Positions 1 through 6,920 are shown, counted from the stretch's first letter. The stretch: DNA of 15,855 nucleotides from Candidatus Altimarinota bacterium (GCA_020630245.1 JAHDBZ010000018.1:1696-17550); one strand, 5' to 3'. Made by a program: numbers and translations. Notes: generated by a model from the sequence alone, not told the origin.

Positions 1-16
1 GAGCTACGCTCAAATC

Positions 17-688
17 ATGTTTGATCAAGCGCGCGTTCTCAATTTTTTACAAGACCTTGGTAAAAACAATAACAGAGTCTGGTTTGATGAACACCGAAGC
101 GAGTACCAAGTCGTGCGTCAGGAGTGGATACAATTCACCCAATACTTACTCGGAGAAATGGGTGAGGTATACCAAGAATTTTTCGAAAATGACCCACGCA
201 AATGCATCTATCGGATTAACCGTGATACGCGATTTAGCAAGGACAAGACTCCCTACAAAAAAAACTTTGGCTCTTATCTAGTGCCAGGCGGAAAAAAATC
301 TGGCAACGCTGGCTGGTATGTACACGCAGAACCAGGCAACTGTTTTCTTGCTGCTGGTGTCTACGCCCCCGAATCGCAAAATCTGCGTAAGATTCGTGAA
401 TACATTGCAGAAAATCACCAAGAACTAGAAACACTTCTCAACGAAAAAAATATCACAGATAACTTTGTCGAAGGTTTCCGAGAAGAAAATATGAAACTAA
501 TTCGCCCCCCCAGGGGCTTTGATAAAGAACACCCAGCTATAGAACGTCTAAAACTCAAGCACTTTATAATTATTCATAATATGAGTGACAAAGAATTTTT
601 GAATAAAAATTTTGCACAAAAAGTCGTTCAACAATTTCAACGACTCACTCCTATTGTAAATTACCTCAACCGAGCCATAGCGGATTAA
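17..688 (+). CDS. DUF2461 / TIGR02453 family protein
   Basis: A 223-residue protein recognised as a DUF2461 member. Residues 17-30 carry the NNNRVWFDEHRSEY signature near the N-terminus, and residues 68-81 carry the central NRDTRFSKDKTPYK block, the best-conserved part of the family. A YVHAEPGNCFLAAGVY-type strand follows, and the full usual length (about 220) is present. The biochemical function of the family is not established; it is soluble with no signal peptide or membrane segment. The reading frame is open upstream to the window edge, so an earlier start cannot be excluded, but family members normally begin just before the FLQDL helix, which supports this ATG. No Shine-Dalgarno is seen. 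trmD follows after 36 bases but has its own extended -10 element. Confidence 0.88.
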   Translation: MFDQARVLNFLQDLGKNNNRVWFDEHRSEYQVVRQEWIQFTQYLLGEMGEVYQEFFENDPRKCIYRINRDTRFSKDKTPYKKNFGSYLVPGGKKSGNAGWYVHAEPGNCFLAAGVYAPESQNLRKIREYIAENHQELETLLNEKNITDNFVEGFREENMKLIRPPRGFDKEHPAIERLKLKHFIIIHNMSDKEFLNKNFAQKVVQQFQRLTPIVNYLNRAIAD

Positions 689-693
689 ACCTG

Positions 694-702
694 TGCTATA
701 AT
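694..702 (+). promoter_or_regulatory. extended -10 promoter of trmD
   Basis: TGC followed by a perfect TATAAT (697-702) forms an extended -10 element. No convincing -35 is present at 16-18 bases. The predicted transcript would start near 709 and give a leader of about 16 nt before the trmD ATG at 725. The wider TGTGCTANNNT context recurs upstream of miaA and cca, which suggests a genome-wide preference. Confidence 0.7.
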
Positions 703-724
703 ACATTTACCATTCACTAAACTT

Positions 725-1399
725 ATGCGTTTCGATATCCTGACCCTCTTTCCCGAAGCTTTCGACAGCTTTCGACAGACTTCCATCATTGGGAAGGCTA
801 TCGATGCAGGATTAATTGAAGTCAACACGTATGACATCCGCGATTTCACTGAAAACAAACATCGCAAGGTAGACGATGTACCCTATGGAGGCGGCGCTGG
901 CATGGTGATGATGTGTCAGCCACTCTTCAGTGCTATCGAGCATGTTAAAAATCTGGTCGATGACAAAGCTCCGGTAATATTTTTCACTGCCCACGGCGAG
1001 ACACTCAATCAAGAACTGATCGAATCTTTCTCTGGTCTCTGCTCACCGCTCGCTGCTCGCTGCATTCTGTTATGCGGCCACTACGAAGGGATCGACCAAC
1101 GAGTCCGTGACACACTGGTAGATCGCGAGATCTCACTGGGAAATTTTGTACTTACGGGTGGCGAACTCCCTGCTCAGATTTTTGTGGATGGGGTAGCGCG
1201 ACTCCTACCAGGCGTTATTGGCAAAGCCGAAAGCCACGAAGAAGAAAGTTTTTCTACCCGACTGGGGCGAGACATGGTAGAATATCCACACTACACGCGC
1301 CCAGAGGACTTCCAGGGACTCAAAGTTCCACCCGTTCTCCTCTCTGGACATCATGCCGAGATCGAAAAATGGCGTCGTAGCCAGTGTAAAAAAAAGTAG
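725..1399 (+). CDS. trmD: tRNA (guanine-37-N1)-methyltransferase TrmD
   Basis: This SPOUT-class enzyme uses S-adenosylmethionine to methylate G37 next to the anticodon, which prevents +1 frameshifting. Seen directly are MRFDILTLFPEAF at the N-terminus, VDDVPYGGGAGMVM at 49-62, LCGHYEGIDQRV at 116-127, SLGNFVLTGGE at 137-147 and the PGVIG motif near 162-166. The Asp that I take to be the catalytic base, before the PGV motif, is kept as D155. Two points differ from E. coli. The knot motif has Asn where GDY is usual, and the protein stops about 30 residues early, right after the HAEIEKWRR helix, losing the C-terminal tail. Short TrmD proteins are, to my knowledge, common in Patescibacteria. There is no Shine-Dalgarno; the start follows an extended -10 promoter. 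Confidence 0.97.
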   Translation: MRFDILTLFPEAFDSFRQTSIIGKAIDAGLIEVNTYDIRDFTENKHRKVDDVPYGGGAGMVMMCQPLFSAIEHVKNLVDDKAPVIFFTAHGETLNQELIESFSGLCSPLAARCILLCGHYEGIDQRVRDTLVDREISLGNFVLTGGELPAQIFVDGVARLLPGVIGKAESHEEESFSTRLGRDMVEYPHYTRPEDFQGLKVPPVLLSGHHAEIEKWRRSQCKKK

Positions 1400-1407
1400 T
1401 CTAAATC

Positions 1408-1431
1408 ACTACTCAACTACTCATCTCAAAC
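1408..1431 (+). repeat. short octamer-period array between trmD and the membrane protein
   Basis: Two perfect copies of ACTACTCA (1408-1415, 1416-1423) are followed by a looser unit TCTCAAAC (1424-1431). This fills most of the 36-base gap after the trmD stop. It shares the 8-base period, but not the consensus, of the arrays at 5754, 8140, 9672 and 13518. Confidence 0.55.
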
Positions 1432-1435
1432 AAAA

Positions 1436-2206
1436 ATGGACGAACGCCAACAGCTCAAACAGGTCGAACTTAGCACCGTATTCCTACGTTTTTTTTCTGG
1501 ATTTGGAGCCGGTATGATCGGGACCATCGTCCTGGGGATCATCCTCTTTCTGACCTGGGGAATTGTTGGAGACGCGCTAGCACCGACCGCGAATCAAACA
1601 GTCGAAGACATTAGCACTGGCATCGTGCTTAAGAAAGAGTCCCATCCTCTCTTTCTAAGTATCGTTATTTTGGCTGTTTTCCTGGCAACTCTTATCGCGA
1701 ATTTGTCCAACACCTTGGTAAGCTCGGCTACAGAAGAACGCTACCAAAACCGTACCACTAATGTCACGCAAGTGTTTTTGGGAAATCTTGTAATTCTACC
1801 GATTTTTATCTTTGTCTACCTAGTTTCAAGCGCGCTTTACGGACCGATCGGGATCGGGGTAACCGCCATGGCGCATATCTGTTTGGTAACGATCTTTAGC
1901 TACCTAGCTATGGAAATCCTGTCTCAGACTAAATATTTATTACTCAGTCTGTATGGAGTAATTGTGGGACTAGCTCTATTTGGGATCGTGGCGAACTTCA
2001 TTGCCAGCCTCAACCCTACCACACTGACACTTACTGCACTGCCGTTATTACTTGGTTTCATTGGTTCTGGAAGCGCTATCGCTCAGATGTTTTACAGCTG
2101 GACACAGCGAGCCTTTGGTACGGATGTACTCGACAGCGATAAACGGTTCGGTGACGACTATGGTCAGGACGTTGACTATAGCCAGGTGGATGACAGCGAT
2201 ATCTAA
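1436..2206 (+). CDS. six-span integral membrane protein, unknown family
   Basis: I do not recognise this 256-residue protein. The hydrophobic profile gives about six membrane helices, near residues 21-45, 71-94, 112-134, 138-161, 166-191 and 197-219. A short polar N-terminus precedes them, and a soluble, strongly acidic tail (229-256, many Asp and Tyr) follows. No transporter signature or catalytic motif is visible. It lies 36 bases after trmD with no terminator between, so co-transcription is likely. Its stop codon forms the first bases of the terminator hairpin at 2204. There is no Shine-Dalgarno before the ATG. Confidence 0.85.
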   Translation: MDERQQLKQVELSTVFLRFFSGFGAGMIGTIVLGIILFLTWGIVGDALAPTANQTVEDISTGIVLKKESHPLFLSIVILAVFLATLIANLSNTLVSSATEERYQNRTTNVTQVFLGNLVILPIFIFVYLVSSALYGPIGIGVTAMAHICLVTIFSYLAMEILSQTKYLLLSLYGVIVGLALFGIVANFIASLNPTTLTLTALPLLLGFIGSGSAIAQMFYSWTQRAFGTDVLDSDKRFGDDYGQDVDYSQVDDSDI

Positions 2207-2245
2207 AGAAGCACCTGCCCGCAGGCAGGTGCTTCTTTATTTTTT
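2204..2245 (+). terminator. strong intrinsic terminator, 16-bp perfect stem
   Basis: The left arm is 2204-2219, the loop CGCA is 2220-2223, the right arm is 2224-2239, and a run of six T follows (2240-2245). All 16 base pairs are perfect, and the stem begins inside the TAA stop of the membrane protein. The core CCTGCCCGCAGGCAGG is itself nearly palindromic. The A-rich left foot could also end transcripts of the convergent gene at 2259-2561, though with a weaker U-tract. Confidence 0.95.
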
Positions 2246-2258
2246 GTAGCAGTGATGA

Positions 2259-2561
2259 CTACTGAGCGTTTTCGGGCGTTCCTTCGTCGGCAACTTCTTG
2301 TTGTTGGAGACACTGTACAGCAATCATTGATACCCCAGATTGTCCGATGGCGATTGGCTGACATTTTTGTGCTTCTTGGATAAGACCATTGAGCATATTA
2401 CCTTCGGCGATTTGAGCACCAGATTGTTGCCCTGCTTTGTAGGCAGCAGAAACTCCATCACGCCAGAGATCTTGTACAACGTAAATCACAGAAAATATAA
2501 GCCAGAGAATAAGGGCAATTTGTGCCATCGTTAGCTTTTTTTCAGCGAGTAAGTTTTTCAT
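2259..2561 (-). CDS. small single-span membrane protein, hypothetical
   Basis: A 100-residue protein with a short basic N-terminus, one hydrophobic helix at about residues 13-30 and a polar C-terminal part. That part holds two Cys (in KCQPI and VQCLQ) and a GQQSG turn. The layout of one membrane anchor followed by a Gln-rich segment with CQP..VQCLQ matches small proteins I remember as common in Patescibacteria, but no function is known to me. By topology the C-terminal part may face outward. It is convergent with the upstream membrane protein and divergent from the secreted protein at 2715. There is no Shine-Dalgarno; the predicted leader is about 26 nt. Confidence 0.8.
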   Translation of the reverse strand: MKNLLAEKKLTMAQIALILWLIFSVIYVVQDLWRDGVSAAYKAGQQSGAQIAEGNMLNGLIQEAQKCQPIAIGQSGVSMIAVQCLQQQEVADEGTPENAQ

Positions 2562-2593
2562 TTTTGTATGGGTTAGCGAAAAATTTCTGCCTC

Positions 2594-2622
2594 AGTCTAA
2601 GAAATGACCCAAAATTGTACAA
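2594..2622 (-). promoter_or_regulatory. promoter for the 2259-2561 gene
   Basis: On the minus strand TTGTAC (2617-2622) and TAGACT (2594-2599) are separated by 17 bases. Each matches four of six consensus positions. The -35 lies in the palindrome TTGTACAA (2615-2622). Placement 26 nt upstream of the ATG is reasonable. Confidence 0.5.
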
Positions 2623-2655
2623 GCAAAGGTGTCACAAAAATCCTCGTAAAAAGTC

Positions 2656-2683
2656 TTGTACTTTATAGACAGGGATCTAGTAT
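2656..2683 (+). promoter_or_regulatory. candidate promoter for the secreted protein at 2715
   Basis: TTGTAC (2656-2661), a 16-base spacer and TAGTAT (2678-2683) give a weak promoter starting near 2690 with a 25-nt leader. If it is real, the longer reading frame from ATG 2604 cannot be the translated form, which agrees with the signal peptide beginning at 2715. Confidence 0.4.
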
Positions 2684-2714
2684 TTATCCGAAATTAATTT
2701 TTTATCACCTACTT

Positions 2715-3353
2715 ATGAACCGTTCATTATTTGCACTTGCTTTAGCTTTTGGCCTAGCGTTAACAGCTCCATCCGCAATTGCCGCCGACACTCATTCTAA
2801 CGATGGATCAACCTTTCACTATCAAGTTGAAGCTCAAAAAGCTCTCGAAGCTGCTATTCGAACTCGTCAGATCCGTCATCTAGCTGAAATCCGACGTGGA
2901 CACTCGTCTCGCGACGAAAAGTTTGCCCAACATCAGTACAATCTTTTCCGCAATAATGTAGACACTCGCGCTACTTTTCTCGACCGATCTGGAGAATACC
3001 TTCACATCCCTCACTACCCATTCCGACGCTCTAGCAGTCTTACACCAGGCGTTCCAAATAATGCAAAACGAAACCTGCGTGCACGAGCCATCGACTACTA
3101 CGGACAAGGTGGCCAGGCTGGAGTAGACGCCCTTACCGAAGGGGTTATCCTTGGTTCTGAACACAGCATCGTACGTGAATACTTCAATAAACAATTCGGA
3201 GGTCGACAAGGTTACGCTGATCTCATTAGCGAACTGCGAGACCAACAACGAGATAATTTCGTAAACGGTAAAGCAACTCGACTCTACCCGTTTAGTTACC
3301 GTATCGGTGCCTCTCGCAACTACCTACATCCGTACATGCGTCTCGGGCAATAA
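2715..3353 (+). CDS. secreted protein of unknown family
   Basis: A 212-residue protein with a clear Sec signal peptide. After MNR comes a hydrophobic core (about residues 4-18), then an Ala-X-Ala cleavage site in SAIAAD near residues 20-24. The frame continues upstream to ATG 2604, but the 37 extra residues would bury the signal peptide, so the start at 2715 was chosen. The mature part is basic, rich in Arg, His and Tyr, with no Cys and no motif I recognise. It is probably mostly helical. An export role is supported, but a specific function is not. It is flanked by a divergent promoter region and its own terminator, so it is probably transcribed alone. Confidence 0.85.
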   Translation: MNRSLFALALAFGLALTAPSAIAADTHSNDGSTFHYQVEAQKALEAAIRTRQIRHLAEIRRGHSSRDEKFAQHQYNLFRNNVDTRATFLDRSGEYLHIPHYPFRRSSSLTPGVPNNAKRNLRARAIDYYGQGGQAGVDALTEGVILGSEHSIVREYFNKQFGGRQGYADLISELRDQQRDNFVNGKATRLYPFSYRIGASRNYLHPYMRLGQ

Positions 3354-3380
3354 GGTTTCAGAAAAACCATCTAATATATC

Positions 3381-3411
3381 AAAGTCCTGCCAAACTGGTG
3401 GGACTTTTTTT
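3381..3411 (+). terminator. intrinsic terminator after the secreted protein
   Basis: An 11-bp stem (3381-3391 with 3397-3407, two G-T pairs) has loop AAACT and ends in a run of seven T (3405-3411). It lies 28 bases after the stop codon and 43 bases before dnaB. Confidence 0.9.
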
Positions 3412-3453
3412 GACGCCGCATCATTTTTCCGCTAATTAATAGGTTACCTACAT

Positions 3454-4818
3454 ATGGATCCTCTCAAAGATCAGAAAGTCACCCCGCAGGCCGTTGAGGC
3501 CGAAAAATCAGTCTTGGGCTGTATGCTTTTAGATAAGGATGCCACTCTCAAAATTGCTGACTTTCTGGGGCCAGAAGATTTCTATCATGATCATCACCGT
3601 TTTATCTACGAAGCCTGTCTTGATCTTTTTCACAGTGCAGAGCCAATCGATGTGGTAACAGTAGCGACCAGACTAGAAGGACGTGATCAGCTCAAACTCA
3701 TTGGTGGACCAGAGTATTTGGCCGAGCTCCAAAACACCGTACCGGTCACCACTCACATCTTCCAGTACGCACAACTGATCAAACACCGTTCAACGCTACG
3801 GAAACTGATCAAAGCTGGAAATAAAATCACTGGCCTTGGATATGAAAGTGACAAAAAAATGGAAGAACTGTTAGAACAAGCGGAAAAAGAACTGTTCTCA
3901 CTATCTCAAACTTTTCTCAAAAACCGCTTCATTGCCATTAAAGAAGTACTTAATGCTAGCTATGAACGTTTCAGCGAAATTCACGAAAATCCAGACCTCG
4001 CTAATGCTAATCGGATTTCAACCCACTTCAAAGACTTAGACAGTAAGCTTAATGGCGGATTCAACCGCTCTGATTTGGTTATCCTGGCTGCACGCCCCTC
4101 AATGGGAAAAACTGCACTCGCGCTGGCGATTGCTCAAAACGCTGCTATTGAAAAAAATAAACGTATCGGAATTATCTCTCTAGAGATGTCAAAGGAGCAG
4201 CTCGTTGAACGTATGTTTTGTGGCTTACTCGGGGTCGACAGCTGGAAACTCCACAAAGGAAAGCTGACTGAATCAGATTTTGAACGCATGGGACCTGTCA
4301 TGGATCAACTGGGTTCAGCACCAATTTTTATTGATGATTCAATGGGCTCTTCCATGTCGGAGCTACGGGCAAAAGTCCGTCGTTTACATATGGAGCACGG
4401 GCTTGATATGCTGGTCATTGATTATCTTCAGCTCATGAGCGGTGAAAATCCGATGAACCGCGTACAAGAAATTTCAGAAATTTCTCGAAGTCTCAAAGAG
4501 TTAGCCCGCGAGCTTAACATTCCTGTAGTTGCGCTTTCTCAATTGTCTCGTTCCGTAGAAAATCGGCCCAATAAACGCCCTATTCTCTCTGATCTGCGTG
4601 ACTCTGGTTCCATCGAGCAAGATGCCGACATCGTAATGATGCTCTACCGAGAAGATTACTATGAGCCAGAAAATTGTCCCGAAGAAGAAAAAAATGTTCT
4701 AGAAGTAAATGTTATCAAGCACCGTAATGGAGGTCTTGGGAAAGTGCCTATATACTTTGATAGGACACGTATGAAATTTTCTGATCTCGACCAAACACAT
4801 CGACAGGCGGGGTTTTAA
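3454..4818 (+). CDS. dnaB: replicative DNA helicase DnaB
   Basis: This is the hexameric 5'-3' helicase of the replication fork, 454 residues and the full usual length. The N-terminal domain begins at PQAVEAEKSVLGCML (11-25). The RecA-like domain has Walker A ARPSMGKT (213-220), the SLEMS motif (242-246), Walker B VIDYLQL (321-327), the LSQLSR block (361-366) and LSDLRDSGSIEQDADIVM (378-395). The C-terminal KHRNGGLG that normally supplies the arginine finger is present. No intein or insertion interrupts these motifs. The ATG follows CAT with no Shine-Dalgarno. A short palindrome TAGGTTACCTA (3440-3450) sits just upstream, and no good promoter was found. A heptamer-period array begins a few bases after the stop. 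Confidence 0.98.
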   Translation: MDPLKDQKVTPQAVEAEKSVLGCMLLDKDATLKIADFLGPEDFYHDHHRFIYEACLDLFHSAEPIDVVTVATRLEGRDQLKLIGGPEYLAELQNTVPVTTHIFQYAQLIKHRSTLRKLIKAGNKITGLGYESDKKMEELLEQAEKELFSLSQTFLKNRFIAIKEVLNASYERFSEIHENPDLANANRISTHFKDLDSKLNGGFNRSDLVILAARPSMGKTALALAIAQNAAIEKNKRIGIISLEMSKEQLVERMFCGLLGVDSWKLHKGKLTESDFERMGPVMDQLGSAPIFIDDSMGSSMSELRAKVRRLHMEHGLDMLVIDYLQLMSGENPMNRVQEISEISRSLKELARELNIPVVALSQLSRSVENRPNKRPILSDLRDSGSIEQDADIVMMLYREDYYEPENCPEEEKNVLEVNVIKHRNGGLGKVPIYFDRTRMKFSDLDQTHRQAGF

Positions 4819-4822
4819 AAGT

Positions 4823-4878
4823 GAGAAGTAAGAAGTGTGAAGTAAGAAGTAATCAGTGGAGAGCTAAGAACTGTGAGC
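4823..4878 (+). repeat. heptamer-period tandem array after dnaB
   Basis: The units in phase are GAGAAGT, AAGAAGT, GTGAAGT, AAGAAGT, AATCAGT, GGAGAGC, TAAGAAC and TGTGAGC. The first four are close to RNGAAGT, and later units decay. It begins four bases after the dnaB stop. Bases 4826-4843 are repeated in inverted form at 5879-5896. Confidence 0.8.
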
Positions 4879-4924
4879 TTAGTTAATTTCAAGACCCCGA
4901 AAATAAAACTGGAGATCCCTCGCC

Positions 4925-5746
4925 TTACGGCTCCATCCATCTCACATCCTCTCTCCCCCGCCACCAGGTCAGTTGGCGTTTGGCGTAGTTGCGGTTTTTT
5001 TGTTGATTCTGGGCAATGGCTTCCTCCAGCGTTATTTTGCCAGATAAGTAAGACAAAATTTCCTGATAGCCAAAGCTGGTCAATGTGTTGTGGCCGATCT
5101 GCGGATATTTGGCCACGATAGCCTGCGTTTCTTCAATCATGCCACCTTCAAATTGCAAAACTGATCGCTGATTTATCCGCTCATAAAGTTTTTCTCGCTC
5201 CCAGTGCAAACCGATTTTATAAAACCGATAGAGTGGTTTAGCTTTGTCAGTAGATTTATTGAAACGAGAATGCCCAAACGGATCCTTCAGCGACAATACA
5301 GGATCATAGTCTGGATTTTCGATAGCGCCAAATTGATAGTTTTCACTAATCGCATCTAGCCAGAGCATGGTGCCACCACAGAGAACGGCTACATTTCCTC
5401 GTGCTTGAATTTCCGAAATAGTTTGCAGGGCGTAACGCTTAAAATCTACAACATTAAAAGGCTGATCAGGTCTCACCAAGTCAATACCATGGTGCGGAAC
5501 CCCGAACATTTCTTCTGTAGTAATTTTGGCAGAACTAATGTCGCAATCTGTAAAAACCTGTCGAGAATCGACCGAAATGATTTCCACATTTCTGCCACAT
5601 TCTGCCGCACAAAACTGCGCCAATTCGATCGAGAAACCCGTTTTCCCGCTGGCCGTCGGCCCCAAGATTTCTAGTACCCCCTCTGGATTTTGTGCCAAAA
5701 AATCCTTCACCTGTTCTAAAATTTCTGCTTTCAAAAAAATCTTCAT
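4925..5746 (-). CDS. miaA: tRNA dimethylallyltransferase MiaA, shortened
   Basis: MiaA transfers a dimethylallyl group to N6 of A37 in tRNAs that read codons beginning with U. Seen are the P-loop GPTASGKT (29-36), SVDS with the catalytic Asp (58-61), HHGIDLVRPDQPFNV (85-99), GGTMLW (124-129), GYQEI (226-230) and KNRNYAKRQLTWWR (250-263). At 273 residues it is about 40 shorter than E. coli MiaA (316). The loss falls between GGTMLW and the FYKIGLHWEREKLYERI segment, where the helical insertion domain that grips the anticodon stem normally sits, leaving about 45 residues. All chemistry motifs remain, so it is probably active. It is convergent with dnaB. The predicted leader from the extended -10 is about 8 nt. 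Confidence 0.95.
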   Translation of the reverse strand: MKIFLKAEILEQVKDFLAQNPEGVLEILGPTASGKTGFSIELAQFCAAECGRNVEIISVDSRQVFTDCDISSAKITTEEMFGVPHHGIDLVRPDQPFNVVDFKRYALQTISEIQARGNVAVLCGGTMLWLDAISENYQFGAIENPDYDPVLSLKDPFGHSRFNKSTDKAKPLYRFYKIGLHWEREKLYERINQRSVLQFEGGMIEETQAIVAKYPQIGHNTLTSFGYQEILSYLSGKITLEEAIAQNQQKNRNYAKRQLTWWRGREDVRWMEP

Positions 5747-5753
5747 ATACTGC

Positions 5754-5790
5754 TTCTAGTAATCTAGCACACTCGAGTCTAGCAAACTAG
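5754..5790. repeat. CTAG-phased 7/8-base array between miaA and tRNA-Arg
   Basis: CTAG occurs at 5756, 5764, 5779 and 5787, with CTCG at 5772, so the spacing is 8, 8, 7, 8. The array fills the gap between the miaA start and the tRNA 5' end and contains the predicted miaA -10. CTAG is palindromic, so TAG stop triplets occur on both strands. Confidence 0.75.
5761..5769 (-). promoter_or_regulatory. extended -10 promoter of miaA
   Basis: On the minus strand TGC precedes TAGATT (5761-5766) in the context TGTGCTAGATT, close to the trmD element TGTGCTATAAT and the cca element TGTGCTAAGAT. The predicted start near 5754 leaves an 8-nt leader. No clear -35 is present. Confidence 0.5.
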
Positions 5791-5793
5791 TCA

Positions 5794-5867
5794 GACCTCA
5801 TAGTTTAATGGAAGAACGTCTCCCTCCTAAGGAGAAGATGTAGGTTCGATTCCTGCTGGGGTCACCA
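5794..5867 (+). tRNA. tRNA-Arg (anticodon CCT)
   Basis: A full cloverleaf can be drawn. The acceptor GACCTCA pairs with TGGGGTC (7 bp, one G-T). The D stem is GTTT/GAAC with loop AATGGAA. The anticodon stem TCTCC/GGAGA is perfect, with loop CTCCTAA giving anticodon CCT. The variable loop is 4 nt, and the T stem GTAGG/CCTGC has loop TTCGATT. The discriminator is A (5864), and CCA is encoded (5865-5867). It reads AGG. Because position 36 is U, A37 is expected to carry the t6A type of modification, so this tRNA should not be a substrate of the neighbouring MiaA. Periodic arrays flank it on both sides. Confidence 0.97.
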
Positions 5868-5871
5868 AAAT

Positions 5872-5899
5872 ACTTCACACTTCACACTTCTTACTTATT
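5872..5899 (-). repeat. heptamer-period array between tRNA-Arg and ribH
   Basis: On the plus strand the units are ACTTCAC, ACTTCAC, ACTTCTT and ACTTATT. This is the reverse complement of the array after dnaB. Bases 5879-5896 are an 18-nt perfect inverted copy of 4826-4843. The array supplies a TTCACA -35-like hexamer and runs into the predicted -10 of ribH. Confidence 0.8.
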
Positions 5900-5901
5900 A
5901 T
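5874..5901 (+). promoter_or_regulatory. promoter of ribH, leaderless
   Basis: TTCACA (5874-5879), a 16-base spacer and TATTAT (5896-5901) match consensus at five of six positions each. Seven bases after the -10 is 5908, the A of the ribH ATG, so the mRNA is predicted to have no leader. Confidence 0.6.
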
Positions 5902-5907
5902 CTGCTC

Positions 5908-6321
5908 ATGATCCTCATCGTAGCTTCACAGTTCGACAAAGCCGGAGACGTAATCCCCGCCTTAGAGCAAAGTGCTATTCAGGTACTTGAGACCAACGAT
6001 GTCCCACACCGACTAGTACAAGTCCCTGGTGCCGTGGAAATCCCACTTACGATCCAACACTTCCATGACGAAGCCGAACCGGGCACCTACCACGCTGCTA
6101 TCGCACTCGGTTGTGTGGTCAAGGGTGGAACTGATCACTACGAACTCGTGATCAAGAGTGTTACTGATGGACTCACGCATCTTGGCCTAGATCTCGGAAT
6201 ACCAGTGATCCAAGGCGTTCTCGCGTGTCACAATATTGAAGACGCTCGCCATCGAAGCAACCACGGAAAAGAATACGCCGAGACGGCCCTCAAAATGATT
6301 GAAATTCTCAAATCTGCATGA
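5908..6321 (+). CDS. ribH: 6,7-dimethyl-8-ribityllumazine synthase (RibH), short
   Basis: Lumazine synthase condenses 5-amino-6-ribitylaminouracil with 3,4-dihydroxy-2-butanone 4-phosphate, the penultimate step of riboflavin synthesis. Motifs in order are the substrate-stacking Phe in ASQFD (6-10), PGAVEIP (40-46), GCVVKGGTDHYELV (68-81, with the conserved His77) and PVIQGVLACHNIEDA (99-113). At 137 residues it is shorter than B. subtilis RibH (154), mainly at the N-terminus. The final segment is divergent, with ARHRSNHGKEYAE where ERAGTKAGNKG is usual. The Arg expected to bind phosphate may be one of those in DARHR. Its stop overlaps the ribB start (ATGA at 6318-6321), so the two are probably translationally coupled. 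Confidence 0.9.
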   Translation: MILIVASQFDKAGDVIPALEQSAIQVLETNDVPHRLVQVPGAVEIPLTIQHFHDEAEPGTYHAAIALGCVVKGGTDHYELVIKSVTDGLTHLGLDLGIPVIQGVLACHNIEDARHRSNHGKEYAETALKMIEILKSA

Positions 6322-6920
6322 CCTACGATAGTCCCGAAAAAATTATCCAAACCTTAGCGCGAGGCGAATTTGTCCTGGTGATTTGTGAAGAAAAGGAAAA
6401 AGAGGGTGACTTTTTTGTGCTCGCTGAAGCTATTACTCCAGAAAAGATTAATTTCTTACTGACCAAAGCCAAAGGCATGATCTGTGTGGCTTGTGATCAA
6501 ACCATCATCGACCGTCTACAGCTCCCGCTCATGATCGAACGCCCAGAAGACAATTTTGGGACGAATTTTACCGTTTCGGTCGACGCCGCTGTCGGTATCG
6601 ATACGGGTGTTTCGGCTTCCGATCGGGCTGCCAGCATCCGAGTCCTGGCCGACCCGGGCGCTACCGGAGTAGATCTGGTCCGTCCTGGACACATGCACCC
6701 ATTACTGGCGCGTGACCCAAAGACTCGCTGGGGCCATACCGAATGCTCAGTAACACTCGCTAAAGCAGCCGATGCTTATCCAGCGGTAGTTATCTGTGAA
6801 ATTCTTAATGCACAGGGGGAAAAAGCTACTTTCGAAGAACTTCATCAGATGGCCACCGATCTCGACATGCCGATCTCGAGTCTCGAAGCCCTGAAACCTT
6901 TCTTGATGAATCGTGAATAG
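6318..6920 (+). CDS. ribB: 3,4-dihydroxy-2-butanone 4-phosphate synthase (RibB), divergent
   Basis: RibB converts ribulose 5-phosphate to formate and the four-carbon unit used by RibH. This is a stand-alone DHBP synthase with no GTP cyclohydrolase II domain attached, 200 residues. It keeps the Mg-binding Glu region EEKEKEGD (24-31), GTNFTVSVDA (81-90), TGVSASDRA (96-104), RPGHMHPL (122-129) and GHTE (139-142). Several normally conserved positions differ: Lys replaces Arg in the DRENEGD motif, the first acidic residue of that motif is Cys, the AGGVL loop before the HTE motif is replaced by DPKTRW, and HTEAxxDL reads HTECSVTL. The role is therefore likely but not certain. The ATGA overlap with ribH supports a shared pathway. 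The stop lies inside a heptamer-period array. Confidence 0.87.
   Translation: MTYDSPEKIIQTLARGEFVLVICEEKEKEGDFFVLAEAITPEKINFLLTKAKGMICVACDQTIIDRLQLPLMIERPEDNFGTNFTVSVDAAVGIDTGVSASDRAASIRVLADPGATGVDLVRPGHMHPLLARDPKTRWGHTECSVTLAKAADAYPAVVICEILNAQGEKATFEELHQMATDLDMPISSLEALKPFLMNRE

Noticed and set aside
2604..2714. N-terminal extension of the secreted protein from ATG 2604
   Set aside because: It would bury the signal peptide, and a candidate promoter lies inside it.
4823..5899. CRISPR array or transposon ends
   Set aside because: Units are 7 bases with no spacers, and there is no transposase, integrase or target duplication; the inverted arms are explained by the heptamer arrays.
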